Positions 1 through 9,711 are shown, numbered from the stretch's first letter. The stretch: 64,000 bases of DNA from CAVZVZ01 sp963778895 (GCA_963778895.1 CAVZVZ010000002.1:124001-188000); one strand, 5' to 3'. Numbers and translations are program-made. Notes: generated by a model from the sequence alone, not told the origin.

Positions 1-203
1 TGCCGTGTTCGCGGCGACGGTGTTGGCCCTCGTCGGCGGTCACGGTGTCGGGGGTCAGCGCTGGCCCGATGTTGCGCGAATCGTCCATCGTTCTCGGTGC
101 GCTGGCCGGCTGGCTGCTCCTGAAGGAGCACCTCGGTCGACATCGCGTGATCTCATCGGTGGTGATCGCCACCGGAATGGTCCTACTCATCGTGTGGCAG
201 TGA
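1..203 (+). CDS. EamA/DMT-family transporter, C-terminal fragment (frameshifted)
   Basis: Only the tail of this gene lies in the window. The frame ending at the TGA at 201-203 encodes a hydrophobic C-terminus with the phrase SAGPMLRESSIVLGALAGW, then a lysine/glutamate turn and a last membrane helix. This matches the final two helices of EamA (drug/metabolite transporter) proteins. The upstream part (AVFAATVLALVGG) reads in a different frame, so one indel lies at about 38-46. The family exports metabolites through the inner membrane, but the substrate cannot be told from a fragment. It converges on the aldolase gene, with a gap of 3 bases between the stop codons. Confidence 0.6.
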   Translation, partial: PCSRRRCWPSSAVTVSGVSAGPMLRESSIVLGALAGWLLLKEHLGRHRVISSVVIATGMVLLIVWQ

Positions 204-206
204 GGG

Positions 207-869
207 TCAGTCCTTGCCCCACATCTCGCCGCGGATGAATTCGTAGACGTTGCCGAAGTTGGCGTTGACCTTGTCCGGGATCGGGATCGGGCGCCCCAGT
301 GCACGGGCGCCCCAGACGATCTCGGCGGTGCGCTCGACGACCAGCGACGCGTGGAGCGCGTCGTCGGGTGACTTGCCGATGCAGACGAGGCCGTGGTTGG
401 CCATCAACGCCGCCGAGCGGTCGGCCAGCTTCGAGGCCACCTCGTCACCGAGCTCGTCGGTGCCCGTGGTCTTGTAGTCGCAGATGGGGATCTCACCACC
501 GATGTAGACGACGACCTCTTCGATCACGGCGGGAATCGGCTCGTGCACCAGTGCGAACATCGACGCGTGTGGTGCGTGGGAATGGATGACACCGCCGACC
601 TCGGGGTAGCGCTGATAGCACGAGAGGTGCAGCGCCTTCTCGGTGGACGGGCTGCCACCCCCGCCGACCTTGTTGCCCTCGAGATCGACGATGACGAGAT
701 CGTCGAGAGTCATCCCTTCGTAGGGGAGCGACGACGGGGTCATGCACACGGTGCCGTCCGGCATCTTTCCCGAGATGTTGCCCGCCGTGCCGACGACCAG
801 TCCCGACTGGTGCACCTTCTTGGCGGTGGCGAGCACCTCCGCCTTCACTTCGTCGGCTGTCGCGGTCAT
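207..869 (-). CDS. class II aldolase/adducin family protein
   Basis: This intact 220-residue protein has the usual length of the L-fuculose-phosphate aldolase/adducin family. The zinc-site residues of that family are all visible: Glu77, the HSH pair His96 and His98, and His159 in an NHG motif. Such enzymes cleave phosphorylated sugars, or act as epimerases or decarboxylases on similar substrates, in the cytoplasm. The start ATG follows a GGAGG box, and its ATGA overlaps the stop codon of the upstream 2-hydroxyacid dehydrogenase, so the two are translationally coupled. The operon reads away from the palindrome at 1910. The true substrate is unknown; a sugar-type aldolase is out of place among fatty-acyl genes. 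Confidence 0.85.
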   Translation of the reverse strand: MTATADEVKAEVLATAKKVHQSGLVVGTAGNISGKMPDGTVCMTPSSLPYEGMTLDDLVIVDLEGNKVGGGGSPSTEKALHLSCYQRYPEVGGVIHSHAPHASMFALVHEPIPAVIEEVVVYIGGEIPICDYKTTGTDELGDEVASKLADRSAALMANHGLVCIGKSPDDALHASLVVERTAEIVWGARALGRPIPIPDKVNANFGNVYEFIRGEMWGKD

Positions 870-1843
870 GTGAGTACCTCCGGGTTCGCGCAGTGCAACG
901 GCTTCTCGCCGGTCACCAAACGAGCCAAGTCATCGGCGATGAGCCTCGTGTGGTTCGCCTCGGTGTCGTACGTGGCGCCACCGATGTGCGGTGTGAGCAC
1001 CACGTTGGTCATCGAGAGGAGCGGATGGTCGGGCGGGAGCATCTCGCCCTCGAAATGGTCGAGGCCCGCACCGGAGAGCTTGGCCGACTGCAATGCGCCA
1101 GTGAGCGCATCGAGATCGTGCAAGGCGGCGCGAGCGGAGTTCACGTAGATCGCACCGTCGCGCATGCGATCGAACTGATCGGCGCCGATCATGCCCATCG
1201 TCTCGATCGTGGGCGGCGCGTGCATGGACACCACGTCCGCCTCGGCCAACAAAGCGTCGAGCGAGTCGTGCGTGGCCTCGGGACTGTACGGATCGAACGA
1301 GATGACCCGCATGCCGATGCCCTCGAGTCGCCACTTGGTGGCGCGGCCCACGGCTCCCAAGCCGACGAGCCCGGCCGTGCGGCCCGCGAGCTGCCAGGCG
1401 CGGAACCGTTGATAGGGGATCGTTCCGTCCTTGAACACGGCGCCCTCGCGTACGTCGGCGTCGGCCGGCAGAACGTGTCGGTTCACCGCGAGCAGGAGCG
1501 CGAGGGCGAGCTCGGCGACGCCGTCGGCATTGCGGCCGGGCGCGTGCAGAACCGGGATGCCCTTCGCGGTCGCGCCGGCCACGTCGACGTTGCTCGGATC
1601 GCCGCGCGTCGAACAGATCGCTCGCAAGGGCAGGTCGAGCACTGGCCCTTTGCACGAGTCGGCTTCACAGATCACGACGTCGGCCTCGAGGGCTTGGATC
1701 TTCTCGGCGAGCTGGATCTCGCCGAGAATCGTCATCGGGTCGGTGGGACCGGTGATCCAAGGCTCCTGCACGAGCGTCCCGAGCTCTTCGAGCGTGGTGA
1801 CGCCCTCGCCGCGCAAGGGTGCGGTGGCGAAGATTCGTAGCAC
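866..1843 (-). CDS. D-isomer-specific 2-hydroxyacid dehydrogenase
   Basis: This 325-residue NAD(P)-dependent dehydrogenase belongs to the phosphoglycerate dehydrogenase superfamily. It shows the nucleotide-binding GLGAVG at residues 161-166, an acidic Asp184 at the end of the second strand (NAD preference likely), and the catalytic triad Arg238, Glu265 and His286 (in TPHIGG). I chose the GTG at 1843 because a GGAAG box lies 5 bases upstream and the protein aligns from VLRIFATAP; the open frame runs 27 codons further up, but that part would cross the operator. It is first in a two-gene operon with the class II aldolase. Reduction of a 2-keto acid or oxidation of a 2-hydroxy acid is expected; the substrate is unknown. 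Confidence 0.85.
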   Translation of the reverse strand: MLRIFATAPLRGEGVTTLEELGTLVQEPWITGPTDPMTILGEIQLAEKIQALEADVVICEADSCKGPVLDLPLRAICSTRGDPSNVDVAGATAKGIPVLHAPGRNADGVAELALALLLAVNRHVLPADADVREGAVFKDGTIPYQRFRAWQLAGRTAGLVGLGAVGRATKWRLEGIGMRVISFDPYSPEATHDSLDALLAEADVVSMHAPPTIETMGMIGADQFDRMRDGAIYVNSARAALHDLDALTGALQSAKLSGAGLDHFEGEMLPPDHPLLSMTNVVLTPHIGGATYDTEANHTRLIADDLARLVTGEKPLHCANPEVLT

Positions 1844-1909
1844 GGGCACTTCCTCACGTTGGCCTGATGGTCGGGACCGGAGCGACGGCACCGTATCGTC
1901 GCAGATTCC

Positions 1910-1923
1910 TGACACGGATGTCA
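1910..1923. promoter_or_regulatory. TGAC-N6-GTCA palindromic operator, site 1
   Basis: The core is TGACACGGATGTCA, perfect arms TGACA/TGTCA. It lies between the divergent starts of the 2-hydroxyacid dehydrogenase (1843, minus) and etfB (1954, plus), 66 and 30 bases from them. It is one of 13 such sites in the window. Placing ETF under the same operator as the acyl-CoA dehydrogenases that need it supports a shared regulon. The binding protein is unknown. Confidence 0.75.
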
Positions 1924-1953
1924 TGTTTCGACGTGTCTGCGATACTGCCGCTC

Positions 1954-2758
1954 GTGCGTGTCGCGGCCCTCGTCAAGCAGATACCCGGAGTTCGAGCACA
2001 TGAAGCTCGGACCCGACGGCCGACTCCAGCGCCAGGGGCTTCCGCTCGAGATGAGCGCGTACGACCGGCGGGCGGTGGCCAAAGGCGTCGAGCTGGCGCG
2101 CGAAACCGGGGGCTCGTGCACGGTCGTGACGCTCGGGCCCTCGTCGGCCGAGGACGTGCTTCGCGAAGCGATCGCGTTCGGCGCGACCGACGCAGTCCAT
2201 GTCACCGACGCGGCGTTCGCCGGTTCCGACACGTTGGCCACGGCGCGCGCCCTCGCCGCGGCGCTGCGGTTGGTGGGGCCCTTCGACCTCATCCTGGTGG
2301 GGCGGAACTCGGTGGACGCCGACACCGGCCAGGTCGGACCCGAGCTGGCCCAACTGCTCGACTTGCCCTTCGCCACCGGGGTCAAGCAGCTGGAGGTGCG
2401 CGATGGGGGCGTCGACGTCGGCCTCGAGCTCGACGACGAGTGGGTCGACGCGTCGGTTGTCTTGCCCGCAGTCCTGAGCACCGCCGAGCGCCTGATCGAT
2501 CCGTGCAAGATCAAAGATCCCGCGGTGTGGGCCACCGTGGATCCCGAGCGCATCCGTCGGCTGTCGGCGTCAGATCTCGGTGCCGGTCCGTGGGGCCAAG
2601 CGGGCAGCCCCACGCGGGTGGGCGAAACCCGGGCCGAGATCGTCGAGCGCGGATGTGTCCGCAGCGTCGGCACGGTGACCGAGCAGGTGGGCCGGGCCGT
2701 CGAGTTCTTGAAGGACCGTGGCGCGCTGCTACCGGGAACCGTCGGACGAGGTCGATGA
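1954..2758 (+). CDS. etfB: electron transfer flavoprotein beta subunit (frameshifted)
   Basis: ETF beta pairs with ETF alpha, binds AMP and passes electrons from acyl-CoA dehydrogenases to the respiratory chain. The typical start VRVAALVKQIP is read from a GTG at 1954. The rest, from PEFEHMKLGPDGRL on, reads in the next frame, so one extra C in the CCC at about 1983-1985 explains the break. The conserved stretch from GRNSVDADTGQVGPELAQLL matches the ETF beta family signature region. Length after repair is about 267 residues, normal for the family. etfA follows 13 bases later. The operator at 1910 lies just upstream, tying it to the acyl-CoA dehydrogenase operons further along. Confidence 0.9.
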
Positions 2759-2771
2759 CGAAGTGGCCGCC

Positions 2772-3726
2772 GTGAGCGGCGCCGATCTCGCTGTCGCGGT
2801 GATCGCCGAGCCGGGTCGGACGCGATTGACCCGCGAGTTGCTCGGCGCCGCGGCTCGCCTCGCGCAACACGTCGGTGGCCGCACTGCGCTGCTCGCCGCG
2901 ACCACCGTCGACCCGGCCCACGCACTGGTCCTCGCGTCGTGGGGTGCGGACGAGATCGTGGCCATACCGGGCCGATGTCGAAGAGGACATGGCGTCCGGA
3001 GTCGCCCGCTGGACGGACGAGCGGCATCCGCCGATCGTGTTGACCGGCTCGACCGCGTGGGGACGCGAGGTCGCGTCACGGGTCGCCGCGGCACGTGACG
3101 CCGGGCTGACGGGTGACGCGGTCGGTCTGACGATCGAACACGGTCGCCTCGTGGCATGGAAGCCGGCGTTCGGCGGAACCCTGGTTGCCGCGATCACGGC
3201 CACGTCACCGATGCAGATGGCCACCGTGCGACCCGGCGTCTTGCCGTTGTTGCAGCCGCGCCCTGGTACCCCGCTCGAGATCGGACAGGTCGCCGTCGAG
3301 CCGCGCAACCGTGTCCGGGTGCGGTCCCGGCGCCGCGAGGACGACATCGACGCGTTGGCGAACGCCGAGATCGTGATCGGCGTGGGCGCGGGAGTCGATC
3401 CGGGCGCCTACGCCGAGCTCGAGCCGCTGCGTGACCTGCTGGGTGCCGAGCTCGCCGCCACCCGCAAGGTGACCGACCAGGGATGGATGCCTCACGCGCG
3501 CCAGATCGGGATCACCGGTCATGCCGTGTCACCCCGGCTGTACATCGCGCTCGGCACGAGCGGGAAGTACAACCACACGGTCGGGGTGCGCAGCGCCGGC
3601 ACCATCGTCGCCGTGAACCCGGACCCGGACGCTCCCGTGTTCGGTTTTGCGGACGTCGGCATCGTCGGTGATTGGCGTGAGGTGGTACACGAGCTCGAGG
3701 CGCAACTGCGGCCCTTGGTGAGCTGA
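2772..3726 (+). CDS. etfA: electron transfer flavoprotein alpha subunit (frameshifted)
   Basis: This is the FAD-carrying subunit of ETF. The C-terminal FAD-binding region is well preserved: GITGHAVSPRLYIALGTSG, followed by HTVGVRSAGTIVAVNPDPDA, which are hallmark stretches of ETF alpha. The N-terminal domain (VSGADLAVAVIAEPGR) is in another frame, and the break falls at about 2965-2975. The GTG at 2772 is the best start by alignment; no strong ribosome site is seen, which suits coupling to etfB. The repaired protein is about 318 residues. It forms a run with etfB and the thioesterase that follows after 11 bases. Confidence 0.9.
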
Positions 3727-3737
3727 GGAGCGGCCCG

Positions 3738-4235
3738 ATGTCGTACCGCGACGATCCCGAGCTGATGCAGAAGATGTATGCCTCCTTTTGGGGCACGCCC
3801 CTGCATGCGTTACTCCGGCTGGAGTACCTCGACGGGCCCGGCATCGCCGAGCCGGAACCGGGCACCGCGGCCGTGCGCATGCCGGTGCACCCAGACGCCT
3901 ACGGTGCCAGCGGAAATCTGCACGGTGGTGCCATCGCCACCCTGATCGATGTGGCGTCGGCGTCGGCGGCGGCCCGCAACAGTGCCTTCGTGCCGGGTGT
4001 GAACACACTCGTCACCGCGGACATCCACGTTCGCTACCTCGGCCGACCGAAGGGCGACTACGTGGACGCACGGGCGCACGTCGTTCGGGCCGGTCGCCAG
4101 CTGATCGTGGTCGAGTGTCGGGTGGTCGATGCCGAGGACCGAGTGATCGCGGTCGCCGACTTCGCGAGCATGGTCGTACCGCTGCGCGAGCCGTTGCCCG
4201 GCGCCGCGCACGACCCCGCCTCACCCGAGCTGTGA
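3738..4235 (+). CDS. PaaI-type hotdog-fold acyl-CoA thioesterase
   Basis: This 165-residue protein has the hotdog thioesterase signature NLHGGAIATLIDVAS, with HGG at 62-64 and the catalytic acid Asp71. PaaI/YdiI-like enzymes hydrolyse acyl- or aryl-CoA thioesters and often release CoA when a catabolic pathway stalls. It starts 11 bases after etfA with a GAGG box upstream and probably shares its transcript. Its acyl preference cannot be read from the sequence. Confidence 0.85.
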   Translation: MSYRDDPELMQKMYASFWGTPLHALLRLEYLDGPGIAEPEPGTAAVRMPVHPDAYGASGNLHGGAIATLIDVASASAAARNSAFVPGVNTLVTADIHVRYLGRPKGDYVDARAHVVRAGRQLIVVECRVVDAEDRVIAVADFASMVVPLREPLPGAAHDPASPEL

Positions 4236-4255
4236 CGCGCGAGCGACTGCACTAG

Positions 4256-4278
4256 CCTCGCCCCGCCCGGGGACGAGG
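4256..4278 (+). terminator. GC-rich hairpin after the etf-thioesterase operon
   Basis: CCTCG at 4256-4260 pairs with CGAGG at 4274-4278, and CCCG pairs with CGGG inside the stem. It lies 20 bases after the thioesterase stop and 23 bases before the binding-protein start. There is no T-run after it, so it could equally act in the leader of the next gene. Confidence 0.35.
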
Positions 4279-4301
4279 GCCCAGTACTAGAGGGGGAAAT
4301 C

Positions 4302-5988
4302 GTGGTGCCAACCAGCACTCCGCGCGTACGGTCCGCCGTCATCGCCGTACTCGTCGCGACGGTGATCATCGCGGCCGCATGCAGCTCGAGCAGCAGTGAC
4401 AACTCGACCTCGGGAACCGGCCAGACGTCGGGCACGGTGCCCACCGCGATCACGGTTCCCGAGCCGAGCCCGACCGAAGGGGGCACGCTCAACTTCGGTC
4501 TCGGCGCCGAGACGAGCACCGGTTGGGATCCGACGACGAGCCAGTGGGCCGGTTCCGGGACGATCGTGAGTCACGCCATCTTCGATCGACTGGCCGAATA
4601 CGACGAGAACCACGACGCGCAGCCGTTCCTCGCTCAGTCCTTCGCGCCGAACGCCGACTTCACGAACTGGACGATCAAGATTCGTTCGGGGGTCACGTTC
4701 CACGACGGCACGCCGTTCGATGCCGACGCCGTCAAGGTGAACCTCGACAAGCAGAAGACGTCGGTTCTGACCGGCGCAGCGCTTCAGATCATGGGTGACA
4801 TCACCGTCGTGGATGGCACGACGGTGCAGGTGAGCATGAAATCGCCGTGGGCGACGTTCCCGGCGGCGCTCACGACGCAGGCCGGGGTGATGGCCGCTCC
4901 CAGTCAGCTGCAGGCAACCGGCGAAGAGCGAACGCTCCACCCGATAGGGACAGGCCCGTTCGTCTTCGATACGTGGCGTGAGGATTCGGAGCTCAAGGTC
5001 ACCAAGAACTCGAATTACTGGCTGAAGGGTGCGAATGGTCAGGCCCTGCCGTATCTCGACGGCGTCGACTTCAAGGTCCTGGCCGACGTGCAGTCTCGCG
5101 GTGCGGCCCTCGAGTCCGGGGCAGTTCAGCGCGATCGAGACGTTCGATCCCAGCCAGATCAAGGAGTACCAGGCCAAGGCCGAGCAGGGTCAGTACCAGA
5201 TGTACAGCAACCAGAACCGTGAGGAGGCGGTGCAGTTCATCGGGTTGAACACCGCGAAGCCGCCGTTCGACGATCCGCTGGCGCGACAGATCGTGGCGTA
5301 CGGTCTCGACACCGCAGACGATCTCCACGACGCAGTATCGAGACGTGTTTCCCGCGGCGACCGGTCTGTTCCCGAAGACCTCCGCGTACTACGCCGACAC
5401 GAGCTATCCCGTCCTATCGACCCGGCACAAGGCAGCCGAGCTCCACGAGGAGTACAAGCAGAAGTACGGCAAACCGCTTGCCGTTCACGCGTCAACCTTC
5501 CGTCGACTCCGGAGTTCAAAGCGATCGGCGAGCTCGCGAAGGAGCAGGCAGCGGCCATACGGCGTCGACGTCACCTTGAACCTGACCGACCAGTCCACGC
5601 TGATCGTGAGTGCGGTGACCGGGGATTTCGAGGCGACCGGTTTCATCACCTTCGGCGACCCGAACATCGATCAGATCTTCTTCAGCAACGACACGCTCAA
5701 GCCCGTCGGCGAGATCTCGTTGAACTTCACGCGGCTGCGCGATGACGAGCTGACCGACGACCTGCATCAGGCCCGCGCCAGACCGATGTCACGGCAGATC
5801 AGGCGGCGGCGTGGGCCAAGGCCCAGGAGCGAATCGCGCAGAACCTGAACGTGCTCTTCGTGGTGCGGAACGGTGTCGCGGTGATCTACGACACGAATGT
5901 CTTCGGCTTCCTCGACGCGACGCTTCCGAGCGGTGCGCCGATCGAGCTGACGACGTCGCCCTACACGACGTGGGTGTTCAAGACCTGA
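4302..5988 (+). CDS. ABC-type peptide/nickel substrate-binding lipoprotein, family 5 (multiple frameshifts)
   Basis: The N-terminus has two arginines, a hydrophobic stretch and a lipobox ending AAAC, so the mature protein would be lipid-anchored at about Cys27. It is followed by a Ser/Thr/Gly-rich linker. The body matches SBP_bac_5 proteins (oligopeptide, nickel or opine binding): GGTLNFGLGAE, then HAIFDRLAEYD, FTNWTIKIRSGVTFHDGTPF and GTGPFVFDTW. The reading frame changes near 5120, 5320, 5490, 5560 and 5770. The final segment (NVLFVVRNGVAVIYDTN to the TGA at 5986-5988) is the normal family C-terminus, so nearly the whole gene is present at about 560 residues. No permease or ATPase gene is next to it. 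No TGAC-N6-GTCA operator was seen upstream. Confidence 0.8.
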
Positions 5989-5997
5989 GACCGGGCG

Positions 5998-7420
5998 TCA
6001 GTCGAGCAAACGATCCAGCGCACGTCGGTCGATCTTCTCGGCCGGCGTGAGCGGTAGCGCATCGATCACCACGAGTTGCTCGGGCAACTTGTGGTGAGCC
6101 AGACGCTTGGCGCCGAACGCACGCAGATCGTCCAACGACGGCGGCGAAGCCGCGTCACGCGCGACCACGAAGGCCACGCCGATCTCGCCCATGACGTCAT
6201 CAGGGCGCGGGACGACCGCGATCTCGGCGACGCCGGGGTGCGCGGCGAGCACTGCTTCGGTCTCGAACGGGTACACGTTGTAACCGCCGCGCACGTACAT
6301 CTCCTTGCGTCGGCCGGCGAGCCGCAGCCGGCCTTGATCGTCCACCCACCCGAGATCGCCGGTACGCACGGCGCCAGTGGGAGTGAAGGCGGCGGCCGTG
6401 GCGTCGGGATCGTCCCAGTAGCCCACCATGACGGCCGCCGAGCGAAGGCACACCTCACCGATCTCGCCGTCGGGAACCGGTTGGAGGTCGGCGTCGACGA
6501 TCGACAGCTCGACACCCGGGTGCGGACGGCCCACGCTGATCTCGGCGTCCTCCGGTGGGGCGTCGAACGCGGTCCCGAGCCCGATGCCTGCTTCCGTACA
6601 CGAGTACCGCACCGACAGCGCGGCGCCGAAGCGTTCTCGCGCGTCGCGGATCAGCGCGGGAGTGGCCGGTCCGCCGCCCATGACGATCGCCCGCACCGAC
6701 GAGAGATCGAACGACTCGAAGGCGGGATCGCGGAGCATGAGCGCGACCTGCGTGGGGATGCCGGCCACAGAGGTGAGCCGATGGACGGCTGGTCATCTCG
6801 AGGGCGTCGTGAGCGCGCCAACGATCGACGAGGTAGGTCGTGCCGCCGCGCATCAGGTTGCCGGGCAGCTTGGTCATCGGTCCGAGCGACGCGAACGAGT
6901 TGCCGGCCAGGGCTGCGCCCCCGGTGTCCCACTTGCCGCCGGTGTCGATGGCCGTGATGGCCTCGAGTTGGCGGTTCGCGAACACCGCACCCTTCGGGAG
7001 GCCGGTCGTGCCGGAGGTGAACACGATCGCGACTGGTCGGGCCGGCTCGTCGGCGAGGGGCGGAACGTCCGGCGGTGCTTCGAACGACGGCACGATCGGG
7101 GTCGACTCGTCGATGGTGATGGCGGGATCGGCGACGGCCAACAACTGCGCCCGTTCACCCTTGGTGAGCCGAGTGTTGATTCCGGCGGTCACGGCCCCGA
7201 TGCGCGCCGCGCCGAGGTAGAGCGCGAGGTACTGAACCGTGGCCGGGAGGACCAAGGCGACGACGTCGCCTTCAGCCACACCTTGTTCCCGCAACCACAA
7301 CGCCGCGCACATCGACCGCTCCCGAAGTTCTCGGTAGCTGACGGCCTCACCGTCCGACGGGACGTAGGCAGTACGATCGCCGAAGCGCTCGGCGGCTTCG
7401 TCTAGTACACGTGCGAGCAT
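5998..7420 (-). CDS. AMP-dependent acyl-CoA synthetase/ligase (frameshifted)
   Basis: The protein starts MLARVLDEAAERFGDRTAYV and carries the ATP-binding signature FTSGTTGLPKGAV, the adenylate-site region RYSCTEAG, and YVRGGYNVYPFETE followed by LPLTPAEKIDRRAL, which supplies the C-terminal catalytic lysine. One frameshift near 6775-6790 splits it; about 473 residues after repair. It activates a carboxylic acid to its CoA thioester through an acyl-adenylate. It is transcribed away from the TetR gene at 7444, with 23 bases between the start codons, so that regulator is likely to control it. The acid substrate is not evident. Confidence 0.85.
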
Positions 7421-7443
7421 GATCGGACAGCCGGGAGGCTGGT

Positions 7444-8094
7444 GTGGCGACGGGCAAGAGCACGCGGTCGAGCAAGAGCCAGACAGCGTCGCCCACCGAC
7501 GGGCGAGAGCTCCGGCGGCAGGGCAAGCGCACCATGGCGAAGCTCCTCGACGCGGGCATGCGGGTGCTGTCGGAGCGGGGGTATCACGCGGCCCGAGTCG
7601 ACGACGTCGTGCGGCTGGCCAAGGTGTCGCACGGAACCTTCTACCTCTACTTCTCGAACAAAGAGGATCTGTTCCGCGCCCTCGCCGTGCAGTGCGCGGA
7701 TGACATGACGGAGTTGGCCGCGCTGCTCGGAGCGGTCCCGCCCGACGCAACCGGCGTGGACGAGCTGCGACGCTGGCTCGCGGAGTTCGTGTCCACGTAC
7801 CGCAAGTACGGGGTGGTGATTCGCGCGTGGATGGAGGATCAGGTCACCAGCCGCGAGCTCGGCCGGCTCGGTACGCGCACCTTCACGGCGGTCACGCAAT
7901 CCCTCGTCGAGCGGCTGCACGCCGTGCACGGCGACGATCACGACGCGGAGATGGCCGCGGCCGCCATGCTGGCCATGGTGGAGCGCACGACGTACTTCGT
8001 CACCTCGCGTGGCCTTCCGTTCGACGATGACGAGCTCGTCGACACGCTCGCGCGCATGATCCACCGTGGGTTCTTCGCGCCGGCCGCCGCCTGA
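7444..8094 (+). CDS. TetR/AcrR family transcriptional regulator
   Basis: This intact 216-residue regulator has a long basic N-terminus, then a TetR helix-turn-helix at about residues 35-80 (VDDVVRLAKVSHGTFYLYFS, with the usual Tyr-Phe recognition helix). The C-terminal ligand domain includes RKYGVVIRAWMEDQ, reminiscent of actinobacterial TetR regulators of fatty-acid metabolism such as the FasR/Rv3208 type; that comparison is from memory. The start is the GTG at 7444, after a GGAGG box at 7433-7437. It is divergent from an acyl-CoA synthetase. It is one of two candidates in this window for binding the 13 palindromic operators, although none is found in its own promoter. Confidence 0.88.
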   Translation: MATGKSTRSSKSQTASPTDGRELRRQGKRTMAKLLDAGMRVLSERGYHAARVDDVVRLAKVSHGTFYLYFSNKEDLFRALAVQCADDMTELAALLGAVPPDATGVDELRRWLAEFVSTYRKYGVVIRAWMEDQVTSRELGRLGTRTFTAVTQSLVERLHAVHGDDHDAEMAAAAMLAMVERTTYFVTSRGLPFDDDELVDTLARMIHRGFFAPAAA

Positions 8095-8111
8095 CCCACG
8101 CGCACGATGGC

Positions 8112-9044
8112 TCAGCCGCCGCCCATCTGGAGACCACCGGGCTGGTAGCCGTAGATGCCTGACGCCACTGCGTCACCGATCTTGGCCGGATCCCACTTCT
8201 CGGGTTCGCGACCAGCCTTGACCGAGTTGCCCAACTTCCATGGTTGGTAGTGCGTGATCTCGTCACCGACGGCGCGGAACACCTGACCCGACACGTGCAG
8301 GGCTTCGTCCGACGCCAGCCACACGACCATCGGTGCCGAGTTGCCGGGGTTCAGGCGCTGGAAGTCGTCGTCCGGGCCCACCTGGTCGGCCTCGACGATC
8401 GGGATGGACGGCATCGCCTCGTTGACCATGCGCGTCGCACCGCCCGGTGCGATGGCGTTGGCGCGCACCCCGTAGCGCTTGCCTTCGAGCGCGGTGATCG
8501 TGGTGAGCGCCGCGATTCCCGCTTTGGCCGCGCCGTAGTTCGCTTGGCCCTTGTTGCCCTGCAAACCGGCCGACGAAACCGTGTTCACGATGGCGGCTCG
8601 CCGGAGGTTGCCGGCCTTCGATTCGTTCTGCCAGTACGCGCACGCGTGGTGCGTCATGTTGAACGTGCCCTTGAGGTGCACGCGGATCACCGAGTCGAAG
8701 TCCTGTTCGGTCATGCGCACGATCGACGCGTCGCGCAGGATGCCGGCGTTGTTCACGATGATGTCGAGGGCACCGAAGGCGTCGATCGCCGCCTTCACGA
8801 GATCCTCGGATTCGTTCCAGTCGCCGACGTCGCCGTAGCTGGCGATGGCCTCGCCGCCACGATCCTTGATGATCTGCACGACCTCGTCGGCAGGACCCTT
8901 GTCGCCCCCGTCACCCTTCGAGGTGCCGCCGTAGTCGTTCACCACGACCTTGGCGCCCTGTGCTGCCAACTCGAGCGCTTCGCCCCGGCCCACGCCGCGG
9001 CCGGCCCCGCTCACGATCGCGACCTTGCCGTCGACCAATCCCAT
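8112..9044 (-). CDS. SDR family 3-hydroxyacyl-CoA dehydrogenase, MFE-2/Hsd4A-like
   Basis: This intact 310-residue short-chain dehydrogenase has the cofactor motif SGAGRGVGR near residues 12-20, an NNAG motif, a catalytic serine in NTVSSAG and the Tyr-x-x-x-Lys as NYGAAKAG. The GAGRGxGR form, the VVNDYGG stretch and the long length are typical of the dehydrogenase domain of peroxisomal multifunctional enzyme type 2 and of mycobacterial Hsd4A, which oxidise 3-hydroxyacyl-CoA esters of fatty acids or sterol side chains. The start at 9044 follows a GGAGGGG box; the 10 codons further upstream are not needed. It is divergent from a MaoC-like dehydratase across operator site 2, giving paired hydration and oxidation steps. 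Confidence 0.85.
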   Translation of the reverse strand: MGLVDGKVAIVSGAGRGVGRGEALELAAQGAKVVVNDYGGTSKGDGGDKGPADEVVQIIKDRGGEAIASYGDVGDWNESEDLVKAAIDAFGALDIIVNNAGILRDASIVRMTEQDFDSVIRVHLKGTFNMTHHACAYWQNESKAGNLRRAAIVNTVSSAGLQGNKGQANYGAAKAGIAALTTITALEGKRYGVRANAIAPGGATRMVNEAMPSIPIVEADQVGPDDDFQRLNPGNSAPMVVWLASDEALHVSGQVFRAVGDEITHYQPWKLGNSVKAGREPEKWDPAKIGDAVASGIYGYQPGGLQMGGG

Positions 9045-9117
9045 CTGTGCCCCTCCGGGTTCTCGGTGGTTCATCGAATTCGCAGGTCGCCGTTGTGCTT
9101 GAATGCCGACAGAAACC

Positions 9118-9131
9118 TGACGTGCGTGTCA
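9118..9131. promoter_or_regulatory. TGAC-N6-GTCA palindromic operator, site 2
   Basis: The core is TGACGTGCGTGTCA, preceded by CC. It lies midway between the divergent starts of the SDR (9044) and the MaoC-like gene (9205), 73 bases from each. It matches the consensus TGACR-N4-YGTCA. Confidence 0.75.
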
Positions 9132-9204
9132 CCTTAGCCCCGAGCGCCAAGCCGGCGAATAGCCGGTGAATCGGAAGACAGAGTCAGGAGGGAGAGGGAG
9201 AGCC

Positions 9205-9711
9205 ATGCCCGAAGCAAGCCCGGACGCGAGCACCGTGGTCGGCCGGCCTACGGGTGCGGCCAAGGTCGTCGTCGAGCGCGGCCCGGTCGCCAAGTTCGCC
9301 GACGCCGTGCACAACGACAGCGACGTCTACCAGAACGACGTCGCGGCCAAGGCCGCAGGGTTCTCGGCCATCCCGGCCCCCCCGACGTACGCCTTTTCGT
9401 CCCTGCAGTACTGGGGCAAGTTCCCCGAGGACCAGCCCGAGGACCCGAGCGGTGGCAAGAACCCGATGATGGAAGCCATCGGCACGCTCATGGCCAAGGG
9501 CGGCATGGTGCTGCACGGTGAGCAGGAGTTCGAGTACCACCGGCCGATCGTGGTGGGCGACGTCCTGCACAACGAGGGCAAGGTCGTCGACTTCTACACG
9601 AAGGAGAGCAACGGCCGCACCATGACCTTCATCGTCACCGAGGACGTCTACACCGACGACCGCGGCGAGAAGGTCCTGACCTCGCGGATGAACTTGCTCC
9701 ACCGCACCTGA
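9205..9711 (+). CDS. MaoC/FAS1-like (R)-enoyl-CoA hydratase domain protein
   Basis: This 168-residue protein is a single hotdog of the MaoC N-terminal (FAS1-like dehydratase) type. It contains FADAVHNDSDVY, PPTYAFSSLQYWG and the characteristic LHGEQEFEYHRPIVVGDVL. In actinobacteria such proteins (HadA- or ChsH1-like) often need a second MaoC subunit carrying the hydratase residues, to hydrate enoyl-CoA. A strong AGGAGGGAG ribosome site precedes the ATG at 9205. It shares the divergent promoter and operator site 2 with the SDR. A second homologue is at 42204-42644, and both share the LHGEQEF-Y-HR phrase. Confidence 0.8.
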   Translation: MPEASPDASTVVGRPTGAAKVVVERGPVAKFADAVHNDSDVYQNDVAAKAAGFSAIPAPPTYAFSSLQYWGKFPEDQPEDPSGGKNPMMEAIGTLMAKGGMVLHGEQEFEYHRPIVVGDVLHNEGKVVDFYTKESNGRTMTFIVTEDVYTDDRGEKVLTSRMNLLHRT

